Source of the DNA: Scolanthus callimorphus
Taxonomy: Eukaryota; Cnidaria; Anthozoa; Actiniaria; Edwardsiidae
NCBI GenBank assembly: GCA_033964015.1
Contig: CM066920.1
Location: 9,763,912-9,827,911 of the forward strand
Length of the DNA stretch: 64,000 nucleotides
Direction: 5' to 3'
This document shows, in pieces, positions 1 through 12,500 of this stretch (positions are counted from its first letter, which is position 1; every line of letters begins with the position of its first letter). Both the position numbers and the translations under genes were made by a program. The notes under the pieces are model-generated. The model saw nothing but the letters and a program-made list of their open reading frames with translations, was not told the DNA's origin and ran no database searches.

Positions 1-83
1 TGTTACGGGCCTGTCTTGTGGTTGCCCCAGATTGATCATGAGTACTCAACAGGTTTTATGCTAAAAAATGGCTTGCTTCACAC

Positions 84-466
84 AATGGGGAGTTTGCAGG
101 TGTTGCGTGACATTTTGAATTTTGACCCTAGTAAAATAAAAATACCATATTTGAAAAGAGCTTGCCGAAATTAGAAAAAGGCGAAAATTTGAGTTGATTT
201 GGGTAAATATTAGCAAAGTTATTGACGCCAAAAGTAAGCTGTTTCTCTATACGTTTAATGTCTTGGTGGGCAAGTGTTGCCCACCACAACATTAAACCTA
301 TAGGAAAACAACCAACTTCCGACGCTCATAACTTCTGTGTTATTTGTCGATACCAACACAAATTTCAGGATTTCACACATTTCGATTAGCTCTTTTCAAA
401 TATGGTATTTCTATTTTGCTAGGATCAAAATTCAAAATGTCACACAACACCAGCAAACTCCCCATT
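84..466. repeat. Foldback (palindromic) MITE-like element, about 380 bp
   Basis: The left arm, from AATGGGGAGTTTGC, is mirrored by the right arm, ending GCAAACTCCCCATT. Pairing continues inward through ACCATATTTGAAAAGAGC at about 143-160 and GCTCTTTTCAAATATGGT at about 389-406. The centre holds a second palindrome (GTGGGCAAG...TTGCCCAC). There is no coding capacity. It lies upstream of the first recognisable NUP54 exon, probably in an intron. Confidence 0.8.
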
Positions 467-583
467 TGTCAAATTTTGCCACAATCAAGCTAAATTTCTA
501 AGTATCTTCATTACAATTCCTGTGGGTGCATAGCTACTTTAGCATCAACCACTGTTAATGGAATTCTAATGTTGTTTCTTCAG

Positions 584-3500
584 GAACTGGGTCATTATTT
601 GGTGGCACTGGGACTACAGGGACTACAGGTTTTGGCACTGCCACAAGAACTGGTTTTGGTACTGGTACCACCACAGGGTTTGGTACTGGAGCTACCACAG
701 GATTTGGCACGGGAGCCACCACAGGGTTTGGCATTGGAGGTACCACAGGGTTTGGCACTGGGACCACAACAGGTATTGGTATTGGAACCAGTACAGGATT
801 TGGCACTGGCACTAGTGCTTTTGGATCTACAGGGACCACTGGCTTTGGACAACAAACAACTGGTAAATTACTTCATGATAAAGAGTCGTTGCATTTTCAG
901 TAAAGTATACACCTTTCAGAAAAGGTTGCACTGTCATAACTGTCTGTTGTAGTGCACGGTGCGTCATGACAACAGCATTAACAACAATTTTATTAGCACT
1001 CTAAGTTAAGTACAAGAAACATGGAAGAAACTTAGAACTAAGAAATTATTATTGAATATTTCTTAAATTTAAGATTGGGGTTAAACATACTCCAATCAAG
1101 CAAAGAGCAATTAATTATATCCCCAAGTATCCTCTTTCATTATAATAATGAAGACCCTTGATTTTTCCAAGGATGATGATTGTTATAGAACAATGTGTTT
1201 TCTTATATTATCAGGGTTTGGACAACCAGCAACTCAAAATGTCTTTAACCAAACAATGTTACAGCCCTCTGCAGCAGTGCTTATGAATGTAGCATTATCC
1301 AATCCACAAATTAACGGTGATGAGAGAGATGGGATAATTGCTAAACTCAATCAACTGCAAGCGTACTGGGGGACTGGTAAAGGGTACTACAACCAACAAG
1401 GAGCAGCTGTTGATTTAACGCCACAAAACCCCTACTGCAGATTTAAGGTACCAGTACTAAACAATAATGATAAAATGTTTTAAATGTCTATCTTATTATA
1501 GGAAATTAGAGCGATTTTCATATGACTGTAATTTAACTCTGAATAAAACCTAAAAGAGTAATTACAAAGTAATTGCGAATTACTCGTGTCACTCATCTGA
1601 AATCTGCTCTAATGCTCCGAAACATAATTGAACTTCATCAAGGTTAACAATTTTCGTTTTTTTAGTCACAAGATAAATTTAACTTGTAGAGATGAGATCT
1701 ACAAGCTTTCTTCATTACTGGATGTAGTAGCAGCACCAAAAAACTTCGCTAGAAATGCGAGTGATTTTTTTTCCACACTCGATAATTGCAAATTCTACTT
1801 ACATAGTGAGTTAGGTTGTGGGAATTTTGAACCCTGTTCATGTGACCTAAATTAACATGAATCAGGGGAAAAGTTGCTCCCAAATAAAGAACATTAATGC
1901 AAAATAGGCTTAAGATGTCAAAGTAAAGGAAATTAATATGATTGTGATAGACAGCAGAAAGTTGGATTTCAATCTTCAAGTGATCAATCCTGAATGTTGC
2001 GTTTTATTCATTTTCCTTCATAGGTTGTTGGTTACAGTCGTTTGCCTGCAGCAAATAATGATGATGGGTTTGTGTCAATTGAAGTGCAGAAGAAAGAGAG
2101 TGAAGTGCGACAACAGCAGCAAGGTCTCGTCTCAGCACTGCACAAGTGCCTTGGTAGCAAACCCACTGTTATTGTGTGTGTTGATGGTCTTAAACCCCTC
2201 CCAGATGACAGGTACTCAATACTCCCTTAGTAGTCCAGGTGCTGAAATTTAAATGATTTAGCTAACCAGTATCTTTTCTTATCCTTCCTTAATTCTTAAA
2301 TCCTAATCTGTGTATAGGACAGAGGTTGTTATCTATGTTGTGGAACGGGCAGAAAATGGAACCACCAAGATTTGTCCTGCTAATGCAGTTCACACTTATC
2401 TTAACCAACAAAACATTAAGGTAAAATAAAAACCAATAAAGATAATGTGTTGGTTCATTTCGTGGAATGTTAACCATTTTTTTGTTTTTTTCTGTTTGAT
2501 TACTCATATTCAGGCCAATGAAGTTTGAGAACTTGTTACAGTTTGTAACGTCCCAAATTATATTAGTGGGAGGTCTTTGTTATATGCTATATTGTTATTC
2601 TTCCTAATAGATTGTTTCTACCCTAGTTTCCTGGGTGTATTGGAAATTGGAAAATTTTCAGGCATGGAATTTGCTTGTGCTTCACAGCTGAATCTGACGA
2701 TAGTTATCTTATTTCTCAGACTAGAAGTTCTTTTTTTCCCTAGAGGGCACGGTAACAAATTCTGCATTCTGATTGTTTCTTAGAGTGTGTGTGCACATGG
2801 GCTTTTTTTTATACAAAAAATCAAATTTTAGAGCCATCAAGTATATAACTGAAAAAGTGCATAATAAAAGTTTGTTTTTGTTTGTAGAATCAATTACAAA
2901 CAATAGGTGTTATGAATATATCAGCCAAAAGCAGCATGTCACCAGAGATGTTACAGAAATACTTGGACACACCTCCTGCAGGTAAATTTTTGACAATTTT
3001 AACAGCAGTAACGTGACAGACAATTATGAAGAAGCAATAATGTTATGGTCGTATAGCTGTAGTTTTGCAAGGTAGTCTGCCTCAGCAGGGACATAGTAGT
3101 AGATAATTTATTTATTCTGACAAATTGGAGAGAGTAGCTTGGTGAAGCTAATGTCTTTGAGTGTTTGTTAGTCAGATATTAATGTGTGTTAAGTGTGAGG
3201 CGTGCACTGAGGAGGATGGTCACTCCAATGTCACAGTAGTTCTTTCACGTCCCTCTGGTTCTGGTTAATGTAGTGCATGCGAGAGACAGGACCTTCATGT
3301 ATGGTTTTATGTCCTTATCCCAAAAGACGCGAAGGTCTAACCATTTCCAGATGTCAGATCAATAGCAGCACCTCCTGCTCAATTATTTAGAAAAAGACAC
3401 TGAGTGTTGGTTCTGGCCAAGGTTTGTTCTCCCAACCTCCTTCAACAGCCAGCACTCTGCCACGGCGCTAGCTGGTCAGTGGTAAACATGGACAACAGCA

Positions 3501-6500
3501 ACAACCAAGGGATGAAATTTATGTTAAATGCTGTGGAGGACTAGTATTAGCCCTTTGTCAGAGCAAGGAGAAATGTTATTGTGATATTCATAAACAACTA
3601 CAATGATAATAGCAACAATGACAATGGCAATGATTTTTTTATAAATAGGCATAGATTCACTTCTTTGGGAACAAGCAAAAAGGACAACCCAGACCCAGAA
3701 AAGTAGGTAGCATTCCTTCTCATAGTCTGAAAATGCAGAAGAAAAGGATTTTGTGTTGTATTATTTTATGGCTTTCTTGTTTGATTTTCATTATTATTTT
3801 GTCTTCTCATAGCTTATCCCAGTTCCTATAATTGGATCCAGTGAACTTAAAAAGCGACTGAAGTTTCAAGAGCAAGAGACCTCACAACATCAGAAACGGC
3901 TATTGGTAAGCACAGAAGCCTCCAAATTCTTGGTCCTAACACTGCTTTACCAGCAGTCGTAAGCCTGGGCACTGCAGTTGGTGAGAGCCAGAGAATTTCT
4001 TTACAATTACATTAGTGGCTAATTTAATGTCCCCCTGACCCTACCCTTGGGTGCAAAGGCAGATCACAGCTGCAGTGAAAGGCTAGCACTGGGAAAACAC
4101 ACTTTCCTTTAAATTCCTGATAAATCAATTTAAATCAAATCTAAACTATAGAATCCTATGATATCTCTTTTTTGTGTAAATTGAGGACGAGATATCATAG
4201 GATTCAAGTATATTCAAAGCGTTCAGTCGGTAGATTCCGGCGAAAATAACACTCAAAAGCACTTTTTTCGTGCTATTTTCTTAACAGAATCTAGCCTCCT
4301 GAAGCTTTGAATAATCCTGTAGAATCCCATGCTATGACTCTATCTCGCATGCTGATTGGCTGAAAGCGAGGGAGATTTTTTGTGGAATTACATGGCTGCA
4401 AAAGTAGAATCTAATGAAAACACAGGACGCCCACGAAATGAAATTTCTACACAACAAATTTACAATTTATCAAGCGAGAAAGCAAGAACAATTACTTTCT
4501 AAAGCTTTAAAGTCTGTCAAACACTGTATGAACGTCTTTTCGTCAACGAAGACGCTTCGCTTGCAAGATTTTTAAGTTGCATTTTCCTGAAATTGAAACA
4601 GTTTGACAATGGCTTCTTTGGTGCACGTAAAGCCTTTTTTGTAATTATTAAATCAATAAAACCTCCGGCATGGGATTCAAAGAAAATCCATTACCCGACT
4701 CAGGAATTCCACACTAAATCTCACTTGAAAAATCAATATCATTTCAATGTCCACTCAATCCAGATGGTAGTTAAGTTTATAGAGAATTTACAGTTTGGTA
4801 CATCTCAGTAGAGAAAGAAGAAATATTTAGCTTCCTCAACCACAACAATGTTTTCTCTGTTTGAGGTTTGCTTCGCTTGAATGAAAACTCTGACAGAGCC
4901 ACGCGCGCTCGTTTTGTAAAATGGCGGGAATGACGGGAATACGGTAAAATTCTGCCCGCTGATTAGCCAATCAGAGCGCGCATACTATCGTTGCCATATA
5001 ATAATCTCTATATACTGATATACTGTCAGTTTAATCCTCTTTGATGACTTTGATTTCCTTGCCAACAGAATGGCACATTAAACTTGACATGAACCATTGG
5101 GCTTCGCAATCACTTGAAGCCATAAGTTCTAATATTTTGTCATATGTTTCTATCTACTAATAACAGATTATAAGTGAGGAATTGCTACACTCCAGAGAAA
5201 CCATGCCACAACAATGGCAAAATTGGCACAGTTCAAGAGAAAACATTTAGAACTCAGTCACAGAGTATTAGAAGTAAGTCCTGCTAAACATTCTGTGACC
5301 TTTGTATCCAACTTACTGGACTTGAATTTTGTCTTTAGGGCAGAGGGAGGTAGCATTTTTGTTGCTAATTTTCACGTACATGTAAACATTTGGTCACATA
5401 TTATTTACTGTATTTTAGTGCTTCAAAAGAGGGAGATCCCCATCTGGATAGGCCACTGCTTGAAACGTTTGCCAGAAAAAAAAAAACCGTTTAGCTACTG
5501 AAAGATTTTAAAACCTCCCTCCAGTTTTACAATCAACCTTGCACACATTTGATCATGTAGCATGTACCTGTACCATTAGTTAATCTGGTCAACAGAATGG
5601 CTCTTTTATTTTGCCACTCACGCGAACAACTTTGTTAGCTAATAATAAGAAACAGGGCATCTGGGGAAGTGCGGTAAAATACGGCAAAAAAGTGCGGGAT
5701 TTTTTAGAAAAAGTGCGGTAAAAAGTGCGGTAAAACGGTGAAAAGTGCGGTAAATTATTTTCTTTAATTTGAAGGTTTCCGCTTTTGGGGGATCATAACA
5801 AGTCGTTTCTGTTGATTTTCTATTTGTTTTGTCATTTTAAAACGTAATTTCGTTGAACTGATGGAACAGCTAACTTATTAAACTTCGCATGATCAATATT
5901 TAGGTCAAGAACAATGGAAAAATGCAAAAAAAGAAGGGCTCACCATGCTTGCTTGCGCGGCATCAGTCATTTAAAACTCGAACCCCTAAAATCACTAAGA
6001 GCGCCTATTTCTCCATACAATCAACTCCCGCATGTGTTGTTCATAACAATAGAGCAGATTTCGTATGACTGTGAAAAGTACCGCCACAAAGCTGTTCCGC
6101 GCCGCGACCGTGACCGTACCGCGACCACGCGATTTCATTCCATTTACAGCAGGCCAGGTTCCGTACCGCCACCGCGACAGTACCGCGCCGTACCGCGGCA
6201 CTTTTCACAGTCATACGAAATCTGCTCTATCTTGCAATAAAGTTCTCCAAAATGTAAACTTCGTGCTTTGTCATCACCATCTTAATCTAGGGTAAATGGC
6301 TCCGGCAGTTTCATATTTACGGCGTTTAAGTACAAATAAACGAACTTCTAACATCCAACGTTTTTCGTTCTCCTACTATTTTGTTTCGCCTAAATACTTG
6401 ACCTATTTAGCAAATAAAAATCGGGTTCACCGAAAAACGGGCGCCATTTGTATTTTACCCATTTCTTACAAGATCAGCTATTGACTTATTCTCAAACGGT

Positions 6501-9500
6501 CTGCTGTGGAACGCCTGGTATTTTTTTGCATTCGGTGGCGATCGTATCGGAAGAAAATGGTGGAGTTTTCAAGGTTTTTTGCGCTTAATACTTCAGCATC
6601 AACATTATAAACTAGGTATTGACCTGCAAATCTTTGAAATTACCGTGTTTAGAAGGATTTTTCCACACAATTTTTAGTAATTTTCTTAAAAAGTGCGGAA
6701 AAGTGCGAAGAAAGTGTGAAAGTGCGGAAAAGTGCGATTTTTGGGCAAAAGTGCGGAATCGCACTGCCGCACTTCCCCAGATGCCCTGTAAGATGGACAG
6801 AGAGAATTTCAGCTCACAGGGTACACAAATTCAAGTACTAATTAGATTCATGTTAATGGCCTAAGCTACAACTTAGTTCATTATCTTATTTCTTATTCAG
6901 GTGATGGTGAAACAGGAATCGTTAAGGAAAGCGGGGTATTCGGTACAAGCCGACGAGGAGCAACTGAGGTAAATGTTAGCCTGAATTTCAGACTTACATT
7001 CATACGAAAGGAAACGTCTGAATTCATCCATTACAAAATCACTACCAAGAAAATGCGCATGCCTTCTTAGGGTTGGGACATGGACACGCACCCTGTGCCA
7101 TTTGCTCAACCGACAATCTCGTATCATGCATGTAAAAATGCAAGGTTGCGCACCCGTCATAGCACTAAATGCGCTCAATGCAATCCTTCTCGTGGTGGTA
7201 TACGCCCTTCCCGTGTTGGTATACTCCCTTCCCGTGATTGGTATACTCCCTTCCCGTGTTGGTATACTCCCTATACTCCCTAGTTCTCTCTCTGTAAGAT
7301 CATAAATTCAATAGCTTCCCTTGATTTTTGAACAACACAAATTATATACCCTTACATTTTGCCCAAGGCCCCAAATTTCGGGTCTTTCTTGTGTTGCAAG
7401 ATGTATTATATTTTGGATTGGAGCTATTGTATTCCATCTTATTTCGCTCTACGGTCTTTTGTCTTCTATTGTCTTTATGCCTCTGGTGCCTTGCAACACC
7501 AAGAAAGAGCCCAAATTTCAGAGAATGGAAGGGTCATTGTCCCTGAGGTGATTTTGGCCTACCAAGCCCCTACCTTCTTCGACAGTTGTTATGCACGGGT
7601 GTCTGGCTCGGAAGTTCTCGCGCGCTTTTTTGCTTGAGGGGAGCGGGCGTTGTCATGGAAACGTAGGCAAAATCCAAGTCAAGGTTTACCTGCTCAACCT
7701 GCACGTGTCACGCAAAGTGAGGTATGACCGAGAGCGGATGGACGGGTAAAATTCAGACTAAGAAAGTGTCGGACGGTACCTGTCGGCCCGCCCAGGAGAA
7801 TGGTAGTCGTTCAGTTGATGATTAACAACTGAGCCTGCAAAAAAGAAGTAAAGAAAGAATTAAAATGAAATCCATTTGGACATCGAGCAATTTCAGGCTT
7901 TTTGAGGGTAAAAATGTATTCAAATTCTGTTTGCGTTTTCTATAAGCTATACTCCAAAAATAAATTCCCATTGGAGCCTGTAAAAGTAAATTTCAATGTT
8001 GAAACAAAGAGTGTAAACACAGGAAAACATTTGTTGTCAATTTCAGTCCACTGCTATTTCCCAGAACTTCAAAATTCAGTGTTTCGTGTTATTCAGAAGA
8101 TATTGAAAACCGTCCCACAGAAGTTTGCAATGCAATGAGCTTGCTCAAACTGCTAGTGGATTCCCTATGATTTCTCGGTAGTTTTCAGCACACGGATAAC
8201 GACGAAAAACCGTAGGTCCCGTCTCTCACATAACTACACTAACCGGAACCAGAGGGACGTTAAAGAACCACGGGGACCGTCGGAAGTTGCCCAACCTCTG
8301 TGTCACAGAACTCACCATACTAACACACACTCATGTTTATGAACTGGATTCTAAAGGATGGGTTGTCCAAAATGTAAAGCGTTTAGAGCTTTGAGAATAC
8401 TGAAGCGCTATAAAAGCACAGTTACTTTACTTTACTTTACACGGGGAACAAAATACGAAGGTCCAGTGAAGTTATAAAGGCAAACTCCCATTGTTCCACG
8501 CCCGTAGGTACCCGCCCTACTTGAAGCGTAACGACGTACCCACTTTGTTTTGCTCCATTTTTGACCGGATGCATAAACAAAGCAAACTATTTATTACGCC
8601 AGTTTGTTTCGTGAATTTGAAAAGTCTCTCGCAAAGCTCATCTTTGAGCGCTATTCGAACTTTTATGATAAGTCTCCCGGCATAAGGAGTGCCATTCAAC
8701 TGAACCTCTGTTATTGTTACAGTTTGATAGCAGAAGACGAAGTTCTTGTATTACAAACAGAATTAATTTAAAACTTGATTTACTGCATTCAACTGAAAAT
8801 ATTGCACTACATTCCCTAAATTAGCGGATGGAAATGGATGCTCTCTCTGCCTCTCGGTATTTTTTCAGGCTGGCGAAATGGCGCGGCTGACTACGGCTGT
8901 TTTACTGCAGTTTTCATATTTCTGCGAACTCAGAATTGACAACAGTCAAAGTGCGTTTCAGCAGCTTCCTTCGATCACACAACTTATACTTAGCAACCAC
9001 GAACATCACTCAGGTTTTTCTATCGGGTTGCTCATAGATGTTTTGATTCAGGGAACTCTTTGAAAACACAAGTTATAAGTCGGTGCAGCAGATCTCGCGA
9101 AATTATGAAAATCGCAGTATTTTTGACGTGAAATATCGCGACAAACTATAGCCCGACCTTGGCCATTCCATGTATCCTCTCATAAATAAAGCCGAATTGT
9201 GAACGTTCAGTGACTTGGAAACACTGTCTCAACTGAGATATCGGCCGCACTTTAAACTCTCTTTCTAGGGCATAATTACACTGCTACCGCGAGCCTCGAT
9301 TGAATGGAAGATTCCGTGTTTCTCACTAAGTTCAGATGAAAACAGTCTTCGGTCTAGACTAGAGGTCGCCGCTATTTTTCCGTTTTGAGTGTAGGAATTA
9401 GGAGCACCTCACGTAGCGAGCCCCCAAGCGTAATAAATTGCTTTTATCTTAAGAAAAAAGGAAAATAATAAACGCGTCTTTGGTGGGTCAGTCAGTTGAG

Positions 9501-12500
9501 TCTAGGGGCTTTGTCGAAGTATGAGTGGCATTTAGTTGTTTTGGTGTTTATTTTCGGCGCCATGTGCGTCTCAAAAAACAATATTGGAAAGTTAGCGCCC
9601 TGTTATATTCAGTAATCGATTTGACACAATAGAAAGAATAACGTTAGATTAAATCACTTCAGAACAAAAAATTGAGTTATTGTCGGCAAAATATGAATCC
9701 AATTTAAGAGGCTAACAAATTATCATTAAATCGGAGTTTTTACCGAAGCAAAGCTGTTTTGAACGGTCGATAGAAAATAACGAGCTTTAGTTATCATAGT
9801 TCCACTTTTGAAGACAGCTACCAAACATGTTATGTTTTATGAAACAAGTAGACGCAACTAACAAATTATAGTAGCGTGCAGTCACTAGACTAAACTTAGG
9901 AAATGCTACTAATAATCTATTTTCTGTTTAGATGACTAAGTTGTCTGTCTTTCTCTTAGGGAATGCTATTGTTTCTATTATGTATGTAGCTATGCTTAGT
10001 TGTCTATATTTCTCTTACGATAAGCTACCTGGTTTAGCCTCCTGTCCAGCTGGGATTCTACAATTTATTGTTTATGTGGGACACTCAGAGATAATATAAT
10101 GGCTGCACATCAGCGATTACAAAGCTACTCTACACCCGGGTTAATGGTGTTTTCATTATTCTGCAAACTCTACGTCCACTAATACAATCCATGTTAATTT
10201 ATACCCGGCCAAAAGATACAAAATGTATTACAAGATTTGTTTTGTTGAAAACTCACAGGAACAGCTATGGACTTGAAACCGATTTTGAATGTTTGTTAAC
10301 ACTTGTTAGACATTTGAGTGATGAGATTCAGCTTCCACGTCCTTTTCTTCTTTTAAAATCAATCTTAAAACAACACACTTATTCAAATCATTTTAATCCT
10401 ACACTGTTGAACAATTTTTGTTACATATTTCAACCTATTTTATAAATATATTATATTATAGTATTCCATTGCTTTTGGGTTTTAATTCTTATTAACTCGA
10501 TTGTAATGAAACCAATTTTATTCATTTTTATTTTTTATATTCTTATATATTTATTCTCATATAGCCCTTGTAAGAGCACCGAGACTTAGTGGGGTGCCCC
10601 TAAAACCGTCATATTATTATTATTATTCCACTCCCCCTCTGAATGATTTCTGTCATCTTGCCCTGTTTACCCTGATGTGCCCGAAAGCGCGAGCTCGTCT
10701 TTTGGCGATCTTATACAACATGCTGATGTAAATGAAACCATTCCTTCCAGAGTTCGTATGGAATCGATTCAGGCGGAGCTTAACGCCCCTCTACAGTTTA
10801 AGGTGAGGCTGATGAGTAACTGTGACGGCTTTGTGGCATTGAACTCTTGCCCCGTTTTCACTGACGATTTCGGGAGTAATACATATCAAACACGAGACAG
10901 AGTGTTTCACCAGGATTTCCAAACACCGAGAAGGTGGTTAATATATCAAACACGAGACAGCGTGTTTCATCAGGATTTCCAAACACAGAGAAGGTGGTTA
11001 ATATATCAAACACGAGACAGAGTGTTTCACCAGGATTTCCAAACACCGAGAAGGTGGTTAATATATCAAACACGAGACAGCGTGTTTCATCAGGATTTCC
11101 AAACACAGAGAAGGTGGTTAATATATCAAACACGAGACAGCGTGTTTCATCAGGATAATATAATAATTTATTAACGAGAAAAATACAAAAATATCTAAAA
11201 CATCTATGCAAGTTAAGGTCGCGTATTCAAACTTCATTCACGCTTATGTTGTTCTTTCTTTAAGCTTGATGAATTATTAATTTAAGAAAGCGATTTCTAC
11301 AATTGGACGGTCGGCGACGTCAAATCGTGCGTTGTTGACGGCCGACGATTTTAAGTGCGATATATTTGCAAAATATTTGGTCGGTGATCTAAATATAAAC
11401 GTACCCACGTCGCACTGAAATTTGCGAACATGTTCAAAACCCACAGCGACATCACAAGTGAAATAAATAGCACGAGATTCGGCCGCCTACACTGCACGAT
11501 GCGGCGTTGCCGTGAGATCTCTGTGGCAATAGACCATTTCCTCAGTCATGCATACGCAAAAAGCTCGGTTTTAGGACCTGCCAACAGGGCAACCACCTCG
11601 CGGGGGAGGTTCTGGTGACAGCCATTGACGCATACGCGAGATTTGATACAGAACCGATGAGAAAAGGAACTTGCTGCGCATGCTCAAACGTTCAAAATCA
11701 GCCAATCAGCAAAGGTGCTCAAATGGCTGTCACCAGAGCCTCCCCCTCGAGGTGACGAGCCGGTGAGCTCTTGGTACGAAAATGGAGCCGAGTTTGTTGC
11801 GCACGCATACCCGAGAAACTGGTCCATTCCATGAATGACGACAGCCCCTTATTTATATTTTATCCCCAATAAATCATGCGATTGATTCCCTGATTGTTGT
11901 TTTTCAGGCCCGTTTGAATGAGCTCCTTTCTCAGATTCGACTACAACAGAGCCAGGCACAGGAACGAGCGGAAGGCAAATACACTATGGACCCAGCCCTT
12001 CAGGGCGAGCTACAACAAGTAAGCATAGTTTTAAATTATTCGTGAATGGAAATTCAATCCCCAAATTGCAGTGAACCTGTCGGCAATCCTTCTGGCAACT
12101 AAGGCCTGGCTTCCATATAGTCTTATCTGTCGTAACTGTCTCATCAGTCGACCGTGAAACAATGAAAATTGGAATTATTCTTTTGTTTCACGGTTGACTG
12201 ATACGACAGATAAGACTATATGGAAACTAGGCTTGTAAGAATGGATATCTGTTTTTACCGGTCCAAACGTTGTGACAAAGATTGTAGCTCACAAAGCGCT
12301 AGCATAAGTTCAAGTCTCCGGTCAGTCAAAACTTTGGACAAAATGTTTTACGGCGCAAGAAGGGAAAGGGGTCATATGGTGGAAAAAGAATGTGGCGGCA
12401 ATTTTCAGGAAATAAAATCAGACGCTGATCCGTTTTTCTTTCTTTTACTATAGCATCTAGAACAACAACAAATAGGTCTCATGCACCTAATTAATATCAT

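Noticed and set aside
555..855. Pro/Val-rich and Ser-rich frames on the minus strand
   Set aside because: They are complements of the NUP54 FG-repeat exon.
10883..11156. Possible CRISPR-like array (regular repeats)
   Set aside because: The repeats are contiguous 60-bp units without unique spacers, in a eukaryotic intron.
10677..11174. 165-codon repetitive frame overlapping a NUP54 exon
   Set aside because: It arises from the 60-bp minisatellite; the real NUP54 exon is 10751-10802 with good splice sites in the proper phase.
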